A stretch of DNA of 64,000 nucleotides from Pseudoalteromonas peptidolytica (lineage in GTDB: Bacteria; Pseudomonadota; Gammaproteobacteria; Enterobacterales; Alteromonadaceae): positions 62,001 through 126,000 of the forward strand of contig NZ_WEHZ01000001.1 of NCBI RefSeq assembly GCF_012641745.1, written 5' to 3'. Below, one piece after another: positions 17,138 to 27,508 of the stretch (the first letter of the stretch is position 1; each line of letters begins with the position of its first letter). Under the pieces are notes generated by a model that saw nothing but the letters and a program-made list of their open reading frames with translations, made no database searches and had not been told where the DNA came from. Position numbers and translations under genes: made by a program.

Positions 17138-18622
17138 ATGGCTAATGAATACTCGGATAATTTACCACAAGTTGCCTACACATCCCAGCAAGTACAGCAA
17201 TACGAAGGTCAAGCCGCTAAATTATCTGGTACTAACTTAACCACGCTGATGCGTCGTGCAGGTCATGCCGCATTTTCTTATGTGAATGACACAATGTCAT
17301 CCCATGAAAAGGTGCTCGTTATCACTGGTAAGGGAAATAATGCTGGCGACGGTTTTATAGTTGCGCAGCTGTGTCGGGAGGCTGGTATTGCCGTAACTGT
17401 ACTGACATTGTTTGAACCTAAACGCTTAGCTGGAGATGCCCAGCAGGCATACCGTCAATACCATGGGAAGTTGGTGTCTACATATAGTGAAATAGACCTG
17501 AGCCAATTTACGACTGTGGTCGATGCTGTATTTGGAACTGGATTTCGCGGTGAGCTACCGGAGCATGTACGTACTTGCTTTGACTGCATTAATAATCTCC
17601 CTATCAGGAAAGTAGCACTCGACGTGCCTAGCGGTGTAAATGCAACAACTGGAGAAGTTGCGCCATCGGCACTGATGGCATCTACAACGGTTACTTTTAT
17701 CGCCCTCAAACAGGGTTTGTTAAGTGGCACAGCTAAACGTTTTGTGGGTAATTTATTACTCGCAGGTCTGGGTGTTGATAAAGCATTTAATTCACAGGTT
17801 ACAGCAACATCGAATTTCTTAAATCATGAAACTTTGATGGCAACAAGGCCGCAAAGAGCACTTGATAGTTATAAAAATTCACATGGCCATGTGTTAGTGA
17901 TAGGTGGTAATCATGGCATGGCTGGAGCGGTTCGGTTAGCCGCAGAAGCCGCATTGAGAGCCGGAGCTGGGTTAGTTTCGGTGGCAACACACCCAGATAA
18001 TACCGCCGCGGTGCTATATGGTCGTTATGAATTGATGGTGCATGCCGTGGCAACGGCTGAAGCATTATTACCGCTGCTTAACAAGGCAAGTGTGGTGGTA
18101 CTAGGCCCAGGGCTTGGGCAAGATCTGTGGGCGCAAAGTCTATTTCGAAGAGTAATACAAACCAAATTACCATTAGTGCTCGATGCTGATGGCCTAAATT
18201 TGCTAGCTAAAGAGCCTGTTGCAAGGTCAAACTGGGTATTAACGCCTCATCTTGGCGAAGCAAGGCGGTTATTGAACAATGTAAACGCAAAAGTAGATGA
18301 AGCTGATAGATTTGCAGTGGTATCGAATATTAGCAAGCAATACCAAGCAACTACTGTGTTAAAAGGGCCAGGTAGCCTAGTGGCACAACAGCAAAGCATA
18401 AATATCAACCGTTCAGGTTGCGCCGCAATGGCAAGTGCTGGGATGGGGGATGTATTATCTGGTATTATAGGCGGCTTATTAGCGCAAGGAATGGAAGCAT
18501 TTGCGGCCACAAACCTGGCCGTGTATATTCATGGTTTAGCTGCTGAACAGGCCGCTGATGATGGTGCAAAAGGTATGCTAGCCGGGGATTTATTCGAACA
18601 TATTCGAGGTATTTTAGGGTGA
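17138..18622 (+). CDS. nnr: Nnr, bifunctional NAD(P)H-hydrate epimerase/dehydratase
   Basis: This 494-residue fusion repairs damaged NADHX/NADPHX. The N-terminal epimerase half (about 1-215) has GKGNNAGDGFIVAQL and ALDVPSGVN. The C-terminal ADP-dependent dehydratase half (about 230-494) has HVLVIGGNHGMAGAVRLA, LDADGLNLLA, LTPHLGEARRL and GMGDVLSGIIGGLLA. AGGAAG upstream supports the ATG at 17138 over an in-frame TTG at 17120. Its stop overlaps the tsaE start (GTGA), heading a compact operon. Confidence 0.95.
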   Translation: MANEYSDNLPQVAYTSQQVQQYEGQAAKLSGTNLTTLMRRAGHAAFSYVNDTMSSHEKVLVITGKGNNAGDGFIVAQLCREAGIAVTVLTLFEPKRLAGDAQQAYRQYHGKLVSTYSEIDLSQFTTVVDAVFGTGFRGELPEHVRTCFDCINNLPIRKVALDVPSGVNATTGEVAPSALMASTTVTFIALKQGLLSGTAKRFVGNLLLAGLGVDKAFNSQVTATSNFLNHETLMATRPQRALDSYKNSHGHVLVIGGNHGMAGAVRLAAEAALRAGAGLVSVATHPDNTAAVLYGRYELMVHAVATAEALLPLLNKASVVVLGPGLGQDLWAQSLFRRVIQTKLPLVLDADGLNLLAKEPVARSNWVLTPHLGEARRLLNNVNAKVDEADRFAVVSNISKQYQATTVLKGPGSLVAQQQSININRSGCAAMASAGMGDVLSGIIGGLLAQGMEAFAATNLAVYIHGLAAEQAADDGAKGMLAGDLFEHIRGILG

Positions 18623-19092
18623 CAACAGGACATATTAAATTCGATTTGGCTGATGAGCCAGCAACAGTTGCGATGGGTAATAAAATTGCCCAAGTTGTCC
18701 GCCAAGGTGCCGTGTTGTTTTTACATGGTGATTTGGGCGCAGGAAAAACCACACTTACCCGTGGAATAGTGCAAAGCCTTGGTCATTCAGGTAAGGTAAA
18801 AAGTCCTACCTATACCTTGGTTGAACCTTATGAATTAGAAGATGTCTCAATATATCATTTTGATTTGTATCGACTAGGTTCTCCAGAAGAGCTGGAATAT
18901 ATGGGGATCCGAGACTACTTCGCAAACCATGCTATTTGTGTTGTTGAATGGCCAGAAAAAGGGGAAGGATTCATACCAAGCCCTGATATCGACATTACGA
19001 TGCAATACGCAGGTGAAGGTCGTCAGGCTATTCTTCAGGCGAAGTCTAGTCGCGGTGAGGCGTTACTAAAACAATTACAAGACTATGCGTAA
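18619..19092 (+). CDS. tsaE: TsaE, tRNA t6A biosynthesis ATPase
   Basis: This 157-residue P-loop ATPase works with TsaB and TsaD in making N6-threonylcarbamoyladenosine at tRNA position 37. It has Walker A GDLGAGKTTLTRG, then SPTYTLVEPYE and FDLYRLGSPEELE. It starts at GTG within a 4-base overlap with nnr and overlaps amiB by 8 bases, indicating translational coupling. Confidence 0.95.
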   Translation: MTTGHIKFDLADEPATVAMGNKIAQVVRQGAVLFLHGDLGAGKTTLTRGIVQSLGHSGKVKSPTYTLVEPYELEDVSIYHFDLYRLGSPEELEYMGIRDYFANHAICVVEWPEKGEGFIPSPDIDITMQYAGEGRQAILQAKSSRGEALLKQLQDYA

Positions 19093-20428
19093 TCATCTCA
19101 ACAGTAAGTATTTTTTTATTTTTTTGTGCATGCTGGTTATAAGCATGCACAGCGTTGCTCAAAATGCCATTGAGAGTGTACGTGTGTGGCCTTCGCCAGA
19201 AAGTACTCGTATTGTCTTCGATATGAGTAAAAAGCCGGATTACAGCTACTTTGTGTTAAAAAATCCCTTACGCTTGGTGATTGATCTCGAAGGCACTAAA
19301 CAGAAAAAAAACTTCCCAAATATTGCCGATGAGCATCGGGTGATTAACAAAATTCGCCATAGTAAACCTAAAAACAGTCAATCAGCGAGAATTGTGGTTG
19401 AATTAAGTCGCAGTGCCACTCCAAAGGTATTTGCACTCGCACCAACAGGGCCATATAAAAACCGTCTGGTGGTAGATTTATATGGCAAACAAACAAGTGC
19501 CTATAGCGATAACAAAACAGCTGCTCCGCGAAAAACGCTAGTACAAGATAGAGATATTGTGATTGCCATTGATGCAGGCCATGGGGGGGAAGACCCCGGC
19601 TCAATTGGGCCATCAGGTATTTATGAAAAGCTCGTGACGTTACAAATTGCAAAACGTTTAGCGAGATTAATTGACAGCCAACCGGGCATGAGTGCGAAAG
19701 TCATTCGTACAGGAGACTACTACTTAAAGTTAAATACCCGAACGGCAAGAGCAAGAGAGAGAAAAGCCGACTTTTTTGTTTCCATTCATGCTGATGCTTT
19801 TACCAGTCCACAACCAAGTGGGGCATCGGTATGGGTACTGTCGCTACGAAGAGCTAACTCTGAAATCGGTAAATGGTTGGAAGATAAAGAAAAGCACTCT
19901 CAACTTTTAGGAGGAGCCGCGGATCTAATCAAAGATACAGCAAATGAGAAATACCTTGCCAAAGCGCTGCTTGATATGTCGATGGAGCACTCGATGAAAA
20001 CCGGATTTCAGGTTGCTGAAGAAGTTGTGAAGGAGCTAAAAAAGGTCGCAAAAATGCATAAAAGCCGCCCTCAAGCTGCAAACTTTGGCGTGCTAAAGTC
20101 CCCTGATATTCCGTCGATTTTAGTGGAAACCGGGTTTATCTCGAATCCAAGAGAGGAAAAGTTATTAACTTCACCTCATTATCAAGAACGCCTAGCCCGC
20201 GCTATTTTTAGTTCTGTTAAGGGGTATTATGAGAAAAACCCACCTGACAACTCGCTGTTTGCTCGTATGCAGTCTAACAAGCCGGTAACCCATAAGGTAA
20301 AAAGTGGTGAATCTCTGAGTGTGTTAGCCAGCCGTTATGGCATAACAGTCAGAGCTCTTAAAAAAGCAAACAACTTAAAAAACAATACCTTGTTTATCGG
20401 CCAAGTATTAACTATCCCAAAAGCGTAA
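19085..20428 (+). CDS. amiB: AmiB, N-acetylmuramoyl-L-alanine amidase
   Basis: This 447-residue periplasmic enzyme cleaves septal peptidoglycan. It has a signal peptide (about 1-25), an AMIN domain (about 27-130), an Amidase_3 zinc hydrolase domain (about 158-385; AGHGGEDPG, IYEKLVTLQIA, SIHADAF, ILVETGFISN) and a C-terminal LysM (about 400-445). The regulatory helix region that blocks the active site in AmiB lies between the second His and the last Glu. Its probable activator family, LytM-domain NlpD, is also encoded in this window at 40.2 kb. Confidence 0.94.
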   Translation: MRNHLNSKYFFIFLCMLVISMHSVAQNAIESVRVWPSPESTRIVFDMSKKPDYSYFVLKNPLRLVIDLEGTKQKKNFPNIADEHRVINKIRHSKPKNSQSARIVVELSRSATPKVFALAPTGPYKNRLVVDLYGKQTSAYSDNKTAAPRKTLVQDRDIVIAIDAGHGGEDPGSIGPSGIYEKLVTLQIAKRLARLIDSQPGMSAKVIRTGDYYLKLNTRTARARERKADFFVSIHADAFTSPQPSGASVWVLSLRRANSEIGKWLEDKEKHSQLLGGAADLIKDTANEKYLAKALLDMSMEHSMKTGFQVAEEVVKELKKVAKMHKSRPQAANFGVLKSPDIPSILVETGFISNPREEKLLTSPHYQERLARAIFSSVKGYYEKNPPDNSLFARMQSNKPVTHKVKSGESLSVLASRYGITVRALKKANNLKNNTLFIGQVLTIPKA

Positions 20429-20431
20429 ACC

Positions 20432-22288
20432 ATGACAATAGAAGTGCTTCCAGCTCGGCTGGCTAACCAAATTGCCGCAGGTGAAGTGGTAGAACGTCCG
20501 GCTTCAGTGGTAAAAGAGCTGGTGGAAAACAGTATCGACGCTGGGGCAACCAGAATTCAAATAGACATTGAACGTGGTGGTCACAAGCTGATCCGCATCC
20601 GTGATAATGGCAAAGGGATCGTTAAAGATGAACTTATGCTGGCACTGTCGCGTCATGCCACCAGTAAACTGAAAAGTTTAGATGACCTTGAGTGTATTGC
20701 ATCGCTTGGTTTTAGAGGTGAAGCCTTGGCATCTATTAGCTCAGTGTCACGCCTGACACTAAGCTCTAAGCCGAGCACTCAGGAAACGGCTTGGCAGGCT
20801 TTTGCTGAAGGCAGAGATATGGCTGTTCAGATCCAGCCAACGGCGCACCCAGACGGTACTACAATCGAGGTAAAGGACTTATTCTTCAATACACCAGCGC
20901 GGAGGAAGTTTTTACGAACCGAGAAAACGGAGTTTAGCCACATTGATGAATTGGTAAAGCGGATCGCACTGAGCCGTTTTGATATTGCAATAACCTTAAC
21001 TCATAATCAAAAAGTGGTTCGCCAATACCGACCGCGCGCGATGGAGCATGGAGTGCAACGGGTAGCACAAGTTGGTGGCAAGGTGTTTTCACAGCACGCC
21101 AGCTTCATCGAATCAGGCCACGAAGGTCTAAGACTATTTGGTTGGGTGTTACCAGCAGGCGTTACTAACTCGACCCAATATACTTACGTAAATGGTCGTA
21201 TGATGCGAGATAAGCTTATCCTCCACGCGATCCGCCAAGCATTTGATGAATCAATTGGTCATGAAGAACTTCCTGGGTTTGTTGTCTATCTAGAGCTTGA
21301 CCCTCGGCAAGTCGATGTAAATGTCCACCCAGCTAAACACGAAGTGCGCTTTCATCAAGCACGTTTAGTACATGATTTTATTGTTCAAGCGATTAAGCAA
21401 GTTGCAACAGCGCAAACGGAGTTATCTTGCGATAATGATACCGTATCGCTGCCCAGACCTAGCTCTGAGACGCCTTTATTTACACCTCAAGAGCAACAAG
21501 ATGAGACTTATCATCAAAGCTATCGCTCAACACTCCAACCTAAAGCGCCATCTCATAGACATGAAAGCACTAGTCAGTACCCGAGTCTCGCCACACAAAC
21601 ACCAAAAGCAAGCCGTGGTCATACAGATAGCGCCGCGAGTAAAAAGAAACAGGTAAATGTTAATCAGCTTTATCAAGGCCTGTCACATCAACAGATGCAG
21701 CACTTTGATACGATAGCTGAGTCGACAATACCTACTGAGCAATTGACCAAAGCGCCAAGCTTGGCTGCTAAATCCAGTTGGATGTCGTTGCCTCATGGCA
21801 AAGTAATACTCGAACAAGATAATCAGCTGCGGTTTGGGGACTGTAAGCATGGCCTGTTGCCTTACTGGCAAGCGCAAATTGAGCAAGACGGCACGCTGCA
21901 AGGTAAAGCATTGTTGTTACCTGTGCGAATTAAACTGGATAAAACCGCACTTGCTGCTCTTCAGCAACGGCAAACTTGGCTCGCGATTTTAGGTTTTTCT
22001 ATCGAGCTATTCGATACTCACATTTTAGTTAAAAAACTTCCTGTATCGCTATACAGCATCGATGTGGGGGAAATCTCAAAAGCGATGTTGGAGCCGGAAC
22101 CGGAAGCTGAGCTCACTATCTGGTTACAATGGCTTGAGACAACCACGCCTAGCGCTTATTTTGATAGTCAGCACTTTGATTTAGTTAAAGATAAAATGCT
22201 TTCAAACACGGCATGTTTGGCTCGCATTCATGAAAATGCTGCTACAATAGATGGCCATAAGTTAGTACGCTTTTTGAGTGTTGATTAA
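20432..22288 (+). CDS. mutL: MutL, DNA mismatch repair protein
   Basis: This 618-residue GHKL ATPase links MutS to MutH/UvrD in mismatch repair. N-terminal motifs are [28 protein letters not shown] and [12 protein letters not shown]. The linker (about 340-430) is long and Gln/Ser-rich. The C-terminal dimerisation domain lacks the DQHAxxExxxxE endonuclease motif, as expected for a MutH-type system. It starts 3 bp after amiB. Confidence 0.96.
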   Translation: MTIEVLPARLANQIAAGEVVERPASVVKELVENSIDAGATRIQIDIERGGHKLIRIRDNGKGIVKDELMLALSRHATSKLKSLDDLECIASLGFRGEALASISSVSRLTLSSKPSTQETAWQAFAEGRDMAVQIQPTAHPDGTTIEVKDLFFNTPARRKFLRTEKTEFSHIDELVKRIALSRFDIAITLTHNQKVVRQYRPRAMEHGVQRVAQVGGKVFSQHASFIESGHEGLRLFGWVLPAGVTNSTQYTYVNGRMMRDKLILHAIRQAFDESIGHEELPGFVVYLELDPRQVDVNVHPAKHEVRFHQARLVHDFIVQAIKQVATAQTELSCDNDTVSLPRPSSETPLFTPQEQQDETYHQSYRSTLQPKAPSHRHESTSQYPSLATQTPKASRGHTDSAASKKKQVNVNQLYQGLSHQQMQHFDTIAESTIPTEQLTKAPSLAAKSSWMSLPHGKVILEQDNQLRFGDCKHGLLPYWQAQIEQDGTLQGKALLLPVRIKLDKTALAALQQRQTWLAILGFSIELFDTHILVKKLPVSLYSIDVGEISKAMLEPEPEAELTIWLQWLETTTPSAYFDSQHFDLVKDKMLSNTACLARIHENAATIDGHKLVRFLSVD

Positions 22289-22368
22289 TTTGCCTAAGAA
22301 GTAGGTATTAATTCCGATGCACAATCAGCTATAATATAAGATTAGTGTAGTTTATTAGTAGGTTAGAT

Positions 22369-23286
22369 GTGAACAAGTTACCTGTCATCACCCTAATGGG
22401 GCCGACAGCTGCGGGGAAAACTGCGTTAGCGATAGAATTATGCCAAACGCTTAACACCGAAATCATCAGTGTAGACTCTGCGTTAGTGTATCGTGGCATG
22501 GACATTGGTACGGCTAAGCCTTGCGCGCAAGAGCAAGCAATGGCACCACATCACCTCATTGATATTATTGACCCTGCGCAAAGTTATTCGGTGGCAGAGT
22601 TTCGTGCTGACGCTATCAGACTGATTGATGATCTGCATCAACGTGGAAAAGTGCCCATCTTGGTTGGTGGCACTATGATGTATTTTAAAGGGTTAATAGA
22701 GGGGCTTTCGCCATTACCTGAGGCCAACGCTGAGGTAAGAGCTGCACTTGAACTTGAGGCGCAACAGGTTGGGTGGCCGGGTCTACATCAGCAATTAACA
22801 GAGATTGACCCTGAAGCGGCACTAAAAATTAGTGAAAATGACTCACAACGGATAAATCGAGCGCTAGAAGTCTATCGTATTTGTGGTAAAACGATGACCG
22901 AACTACAGCAAACGAAACAAGCGGTATTACCGTATCAATTTCATCAATTTGCGATAGCGCCAAGTGACCGAAAAGTCTTGCACCAACGTATAGAAAAAAG
23001 ATTTAAAATAATGTTGGAACAAGGCTTTAAAAATGAAGTTTTGACCCTATATAATCGAAAAGATTTACATCCTGATTTGCCGTCAATTCGATGTGTTGGA
23101 TATCGGCAAATGTGGGAGTATTTAGCTGGCGAATGCGATTATGAAGAAATGGTTTTCAAAGGCATCGCTGCTACCAGACAACTGGCGAAACGGCAATTAA
23201 CTTGGCTGAGGGGGTGGCAAGATGTAACTTGGCTTGACACCGATGGTCAAGAAAACTTGCAACGTGTTCTAACTTCGCTAAGCTAA
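22369..23286 (+). CDS. miaA: MiaA, tRNA dimethylallyltransferase
   Basis: This 305-residue enzyme transfers a dimethylallyl group to A37 of tRNAs reading UNN codons. It shows the P-loop [40 protein letters not shown] and [12 protein letters not shown]. It starts at GTG. A TATAAT at 22330-22335 may be a -10 box giving miaA-hfq-hflX a promoter of their own, as known in E. coli. Confidence 0.96.
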   Translation: MNKLPVITLMGPTAAGKTALAIELCQTLNTEIISVDSALVYRGMDIGTAKPCAQEQAMAPHHLIDIIDPAQSYSVAEFRADAIRLIDDLHQRGKVPILVGGTMMYFKGLIEGLSPLPEANAEVRAALELEAQQVGWPGLHQQLTEIDPEAALKISENDSQRINRALEVYRICGKTMTELQQTKQAVLPYQFHQFAIAPSDRKVLHQRIEKRFKIMLEQGFKNEVLTLYNRKDLHPDLPSIRCVGYRQMWEYLAGECDYEEMVFKGIAATRQLAKRQLTWLRGWQDVTWLDTDGQENLQRVLTSLS

Positions 23287-23362
23287 TAGTAGTTGTTAAA
23301 TCAGCGTGTTCTGATTAAATCAACGACCTGACATAATAACACCTAAAACGAAGGATAAGAAA

Positions 23363-23626
23363 ATGGCAAAAGGCCAATCTTTACAAGACCCATTTTTGAA
23401 TGTCTTGCGTCGTGAGCGCATTCCTGTCTCAATTTTTTTAGTAAATGGTATTAAATTGCAGGGTAAGATCCAGTCATTTGACCAGTTTGTGATCTTACTT
23501 GAAAACACGGTAAACCAAATGGTTTATAAACATGCCATCTCCACTGTGGTTCCTGCTCGTGCGGTAAATTTCCAAAATGCAACTGGAAGTGACGCGAGTG
23601 ACCAGAATGAAGAAGGTAATTATTGA
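23363..23626 (+). CDS. hfq: Hfq, RNA chaperone
   Basis: This 87-residue Sm-like protein has [20 protein letters not shown] at the N-terminus, the Sm1 region [15 protein letters not shown] and the Sm2 region [13 protein letters not shown]. The C-terminal tail is short (about 20 residues) and acidic compared with E. coli Hfq (102 residues). AAGGA precedes the ATG. It mediates pairing of small RNAs with mRNAs such as rpoS, which is also in this window. Confidence 0.97.
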   Translation: MAKGQSLQDPFLNVLRRERIPVSIFLVNGIKLQGKIQSFDQFVILLENTVNQMVYKHAISTVVPARAVNFQNATGSDASDQNEEGNY

Positions 23627-23650
23627 TTTTAATTAGTAGGAGCTTAATGC

Positions 23651-24940
23651 TTGTTTGACCGTTACGAAGCCGGCGAACAGGCAGTCTTGGTTCATATAGA
23701 ATTTCCACATGAGGGTGATCGAGAAGATCTACGTGAATTGGAAATGCTAGTTTCTTCTGCTGGTGTTAGTAGTGTGGCGGTTGTGCAAGGCAGCCGTCAA
23801 GCACCTCATGCGAAGTTGTTCGTCGGAACGGGTAAAGCTGAAGAAATTGCCGAGATTGTCAATATCCACAACGCAGATGTCATCATATTTAACCACCAAC
23901 TCAGTCCCTCACAAGAGCGCAATTTAGAACGCATTTGTAAGTGTCGGGTGTTAGATAGGACTACACTGATCTTAGACATTTTTGCCCAAAGGGCGCGAAC
24001 CCATGAAGGTAAATTACAAGTTGAGCTTGCTCAGCTTAGGCATATCTCAACACGCTTAATACGCGGGTGGACGCACTTAGAAAGGCAAAAAGGGGGGATC
24101 GGCTTAAGAGGCCCCGGTGAAACACAGCTTGAAACTGATAGGCGTTTACTACGAGAGCGGATAAAAAGTATTCGCAAGCGACTAGAAAAAGTGGCTATTG
24201 TTCGAGAGCAGGGGCGTCGAGCGCGAAGTCGCAATGAAATTCCAACCGTTTCGCTTGTTGGTTACACCAACGCTGGCAAATCGAGCTTATTTAACCACAT
24301 TACGGATGCAGAGGTGTATGCTGCAGATCAGCTGTTTGCAACACTAGACCCGACACTACGAAAGATTGAAATTGACGATGTTGGTGCTGTTATTTTAGCG
24401 GATACCGTGGGGTTTATTCGCCACTTACCGCATGACCTAGTCGCGGCGTTCAAGGCAACACTAACAGAAACACGAGAAGCAGATTTACAGCTCCATGTGA
24501 TTGATGTTGCAGATCCAAGAAGAAAAGAAAATATAGAACAGGTACAATTGGTTCTAGAGGAAATTGAAGCAAATGACATTCCTCAGCTTTTGGTCTACAA
24601 CAAAATTGATCTAATGGACGATGTTGCGCCTAGAATAGATAGGGATGACGAGGGAAAACCTGTCCGAGTGTGGCTCAGTGCGCATACGGGGGCTGGAGTT
24701 TCGCTGTTGTTCGATGCGATTAAAGAGCTGTTAGCTAAAACAGTTTTTACCGCCGAGCTGGCTGTGCCTCCTGCACTTGGGCGTTTGCGTGGCGCTTTGT
24801 TTGAGCTTAATGCGGTCAACGAAAAAGGCTATGATGAGCAAGGCAATTGGCTTGTTTCAGTAAGAATGCCACAGATTGAATGGGAAAAGCTCAATAAAGA
24901 ATTTGGGCAAAATCTCAATGATTTAGTCACTGGCAGTTAA
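23651..24940 (+). CDS. hflX: HflX, ribosome-associated GTPase
   Basis: This 429-residue GTPase rescues or splits stalled 70S ribosomes. The start is TTG (FDRYEAGEQAVLVHIEF matches the family N-terminus), with GGAG 8 nt upstream; the nearby ATG runs straight into a stop. An N-terminal HflX domain (SRQAPHAKLFVGTGKAEEI, HLERQKGGIGLRGPGETQLE) precedes the G domain with G1 GYTNAGKSSLFN, G3 DTVGFIRHLP and G4 NKID. It sits 24 bp after hfq. Confidence 0.95.
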   Translation: MFDRYEAGEQAVLVHIEFPHEGDREDLRELEMLVSSAGVSSVAVVQGSRQAPHAKLFVGTGKAEEIAEIVNIHNADVIIFNHQLSPSQERNLERICKCRVLDRTTLILDIFAQRARTHEGKLQVELAQLRHISTRLIRGWTHLERQKGGIGLRGPGETQLETDRRLLRERIKSIRKRLEKVAIVREQGRRARSRNEIPTVSLVGYTNAGKSSLFNHITDAEVYAADQLFATLDPTLRKIEIDDVGAVILADTVGFIRHLPHDLVAAFKATLTETREADLQLHVIDVADPRRKENIEQVQLVLEEIEANDIPQLLVYNKIDLMDDVAPRIDRDDEGKPVRVWLSAHTGAGVSLLFDAIKELLAKTVFTAELAVPPALGRLRGALFELNAVNEKGYDEQGNWLVSVRMPQIEWEKLNKEFGQNLNDLVTGS

Positions 24941-25032
24941 AAATCGTTAATTTCGAGCGTATTTTTATATGAGAGTCGCTCGATTTTTGTTAGATTTAAC
25001 CTAATTCATTTAAATAACAATGGAGTATAGCT

Positions 25033-26208
25033 ATGGCCTGGAACGAACCGGGTAATAATGGCAATGATAACGATCCGTGGAAAAACCGCGGAGGGCGGGA
25101 TCAAGGCCCACCTGATCTAGATGAAGTATTCCGTAAATTTGGCAATAAGTTCGGTGGTATCTTCGGTGGAAAACCGGGAAAAGGTGGTAACGGCGGACTA
25201 GGCGGAGCGGGCTTCGTCTTTATTTTAATTATTGCTGTTATTGTATGGGCATTAAGCGGTATTTATACCGTCAAAGAAGCCGAACGTGGGATCGTATTGC
25301 AGTTCGGGAAATTTGATCGTATTGCAGAACCCGGTCTGCGGTGGAAGGCCACGTTTATTGAACGTGTTATTCCTGTAGATATCGAAGCCGTGCGGTCACT
25401 TTCTGCATCAGGTTTTATGCTGACAGAAGACGAAAACGTAGTCAGCGTGGAGTTTGAAGTGCAATACCGTGTTGTCGATCCAACACTATATCGTTTTAGT
25501 GTGACTGATGCGGATCATAGTTTGCAACAAGCGCTAGATAGTGCTCTACGTTACGTTGTTGGTCACTCGCGCATGGATCAAGTACTTACTACTGGTCGTG
25601 AAGTAGTGCGTCAGCGTACATGGGATGAGCTGAACAGCATTATCGAACCTTACAATCTAGGCTTGATTGTGACTGACGTTAACTTTAAAGATTCTCGTCC
25701 TCCTGCGGAAGTAAAAGACGCGTTTGACGATGCCATTGCAGCACAGGAAGATGAAGAGCGTTTTATTCGCGAAGCGGAAGCATATGCAAGAGAGATTGAG
25801 CCTCGTGCTCGTGGTCAAGTGACTCGTATGACTCAGGAAGCTGAAGCATACAGAGAACGGATCATTCTAGAATCTCAAGGTGAAGTTGAGCGTTTCGAAA
25901 AGCTTTTACCAGAATATCAAGCGGCAAAAGAAGTAACACGTAAGCGTTTATATATTGATGCTATGGAGCAAATTTTAGGTCAAAGTTCTAAAGTTTTGGT
26001 TGATGTTGAAGGCGGCAATAACATGTTGTATCTGCCACTAGATAAAATCATGCAGTCACATGTTAGCGGCTCTTCTCCAGTACGCTTGCCGAGTCAAAGT
26101 GACATCGAACAACTGCGCAGAACGATAGAAGGTAATCAGCAGCAAAACAGCTCTGTGAACTCCAGCAATGATAGATTTAATCGCGATAGATTCGGTAACG
26201 GGAGATAA
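25033..26208 (+). CDS. hflK: HflK, SPFH-family modulator of FtsH protease
   Basis: This 391-residue membrane protein has a Gly/Asn/Asp-rich cytoplasmic N-terminus (about 1-60), one membrane segment (FVFILIIAVIVWALSGIY, about 62-80) and a periplasmic SPFH domain (ERGIVLQFGKFDRIAEPGLR). A long helical region and a Gln/Asn-rich tail follow. It forms the HflKC cage around FtsH. Its stop overlaps the hflC start (TAATG). Confidence 0.95.
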   Translation: MAWNEPGNNGNDNDPWKNRGGRDQGPPDLDEVFRKFGNKFGGIFGGKPGKGGNGGLGGAGFVFILIIAVIVWALSGIYTVKEAERGIVLQFGKFDRIAEPGLRWKATFIERVIPVDIEAVRSLSASGFMLTEDENVVSVEFEVQYRVVDPTLYRFSVTDADHSLQQALDSALRYVVGHSRMDQVLTTGREVVRQRTWDELNSIIEPYNLGLIVTDVNFKDSRPPAEVKDAFDDAIAAQEDEERFIREAEAYAREIEPRARGQVTRMTQEAEAYRERIILESQGEVERFEKLLPEYQAAKEVTRKRLYIDAMEQILGQSSKVLVDVEGGNNMLYLPLDKIMQSHVSGSSPVRLPSQSDIEQLRRTIEGNQQQNSSVNSSNDRFNRDRFGNGR

Positions 26209-27092
26209 TGAATATGAAGAATTTTAGTCTCATTCTATTAATCACTGCCGTGATCATGTCTTTCTCTGGTATTTTCGTTGTAAATGAAGGACAAAGAGCG
26301 ATTGTCTTGCTATTCAGTAAGGTACAAAAAGACGCAAATGGAGATGCTTTGGTGTATGAGCCAGGGCTTCACCTTAAGGTGCCATTTTTTAGCCAAGTTC
26401 GTAAACTCGATGCGCGTATACAAACATTGGATGGACAACCTGACCGTTTTGTCACCAGCGAGAAAAAAGACCTTATTGTAGATTCATACGTAAAATGGCG
26501 CGTAAATGACTTCAGCGCTTATTATCTTCGTGCTCGTGGTGACAAACAATATGCTGAAACGCTACTGAAGCAAAAGGTGAACAACGGACTTAGAACAAAC
26601 TTTGGTTCTCGTACAATTAAAGAGATTGTGTCGGGCGAGCGAAGCGAGCTGATGGAAGAAGCCCTTGTTCAAGCATCCGAAAGTGCAACTGAGCTAGGTA
26701 TTGAAGTGCTAGACGTCCGTGTTAAGCAAATCAACCTTCCTAATGAAGTAAGTAATTCAATTTTCCAGCGTATGCGTGCGGAGCGTCAAGCTGTAGCAAA
26801 AGAGCACCGCTCTGAAGGTCAAGAACAGGCAGAGAAAATTCGCGCAGATGTAGACCGCAGGGTAACCGTAATGCTTGCAGATGCAGAGCGTAATGCTCGT
26901 GCTGTCCGTGGTCTCGGTGATGCAACAGCTGCCAACATTTATGCTAAAGCATACAATAAAGACCCTGAGTTCTTTGGCTTTGTACGTTCACTCGAGGCGT
27001 ATAAAAATACCTTCAAAAATAAGAATGACGTAATGGTGTTATCGCCAGACAGTAAATTCTTTGATTATATGAAGGATGCAAAAGCGCAGTAG
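26208..27092 (+). CDS. hflC: HflC, SPFH-family modulator of FtsH protease
   Basis: This 294-residue partner of HflK has an N-terminal signal-anchor (FSLILLITAVIMSFSGIFVV) and an SPFH domain (EGQRAIVLLFSKV, YEPGLHLKVPF), followed by a helical C-terminal half ending in VMVLSPDSKFFDYMK. The start codon overlaps the hflK stop by one base, and a second ATG two codons in is an alternative. A strong terminator follows 20 bp after the stop, ending the operon. Confidence 0.95.
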   Translation: MNMKNFSLILLITAVIMSFSGIFVVNEGQRAIVLLFSKVQKDANGDALVYEPGLHLKVPFFSQVRKLDARIQTLDGQPDRFVTSEKKDLIVDSYVKWRVNDFSAYYLRARGDKQYAETLLKQKVNNGLRTNFGSRTIKEIVSGERSELMEEALVQASESATELGIEVLDVRVKQINLPNEVSNSIFQRMRAERQAVAKEHRSEGQEQAEKIRADVDRRVTVMLADAERNARAVRGLGDATAANIYAKAYNKDPEFFGFVRSLEAYKNTFKNKNDVMVLSPDSKFFDYMKDAKAQ

Positions 27093-27112
27093 TAACGTGC
27101 TTTACTATACTG

Positions 27113-27144
27113 AAAAACCCCGCCAGCGTGTGGGGTTTTTTATA
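27113..27144 (+). terminator. Rho-independent terminator after hflC
   Basis: A 9-bp perfect stem AAAAACCCC / GGGGTTTTT with a 10-nt loop, ending in a T-run. Confidence 0.9.
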
Positions 27145-27237
27145 TTTGGCAAAAGTTCAGATGAACACTGCGTTTAGTTCACTTTTAGTAGCGCATAATA
27201 ACTATGCCAAACAGGGTATTAACAGAACACAGCCTCT

Positions 27238-27449
27238 AATACCAATTTGACTTAATACTTGCTCAATTTAAAGGCGTAAATCTGACGCTAACAGCGTTAA
27301 AAATTTCTCATTTAGAACAACTAAATAGCAAAATTTTTGCCTTGCCTATAGGGATGTAAGTACCTTAGCGATAGTAGGACGCGGTAGCGGAGTTATCGAT
27401 AAGATTTTCTTGCCTCAAAATAGATCATTTAATAAAGCAAGCTGGTATA
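27238..27449 (+). repeat. Copy of the TATACCAATTTG element, long form (212 bp)
   Basis: The left end AATACCAATTTGACTTAATA and the right end AAGCAAGCTGGTATA bracket the shared blocks CTGACGCTAACAGCGTTAAA, AGAACAACTAAATAGCAAAA and GATAAGATTTTCTTGCCTC. Between the latter two it carries an extra segment of about 45 bp (27345-27390), also present in diverged form in the copy at 39685 but absent at 9769. It lies about 95 bp after the hflC terminator. Confidence 0.85.
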
Positions 27450-27508
27450 ACAACAAAAAAGCGGCATAATAGCCGCTTACAGTTGGATCAATACAGTTTA
27501 TTGTAAAA

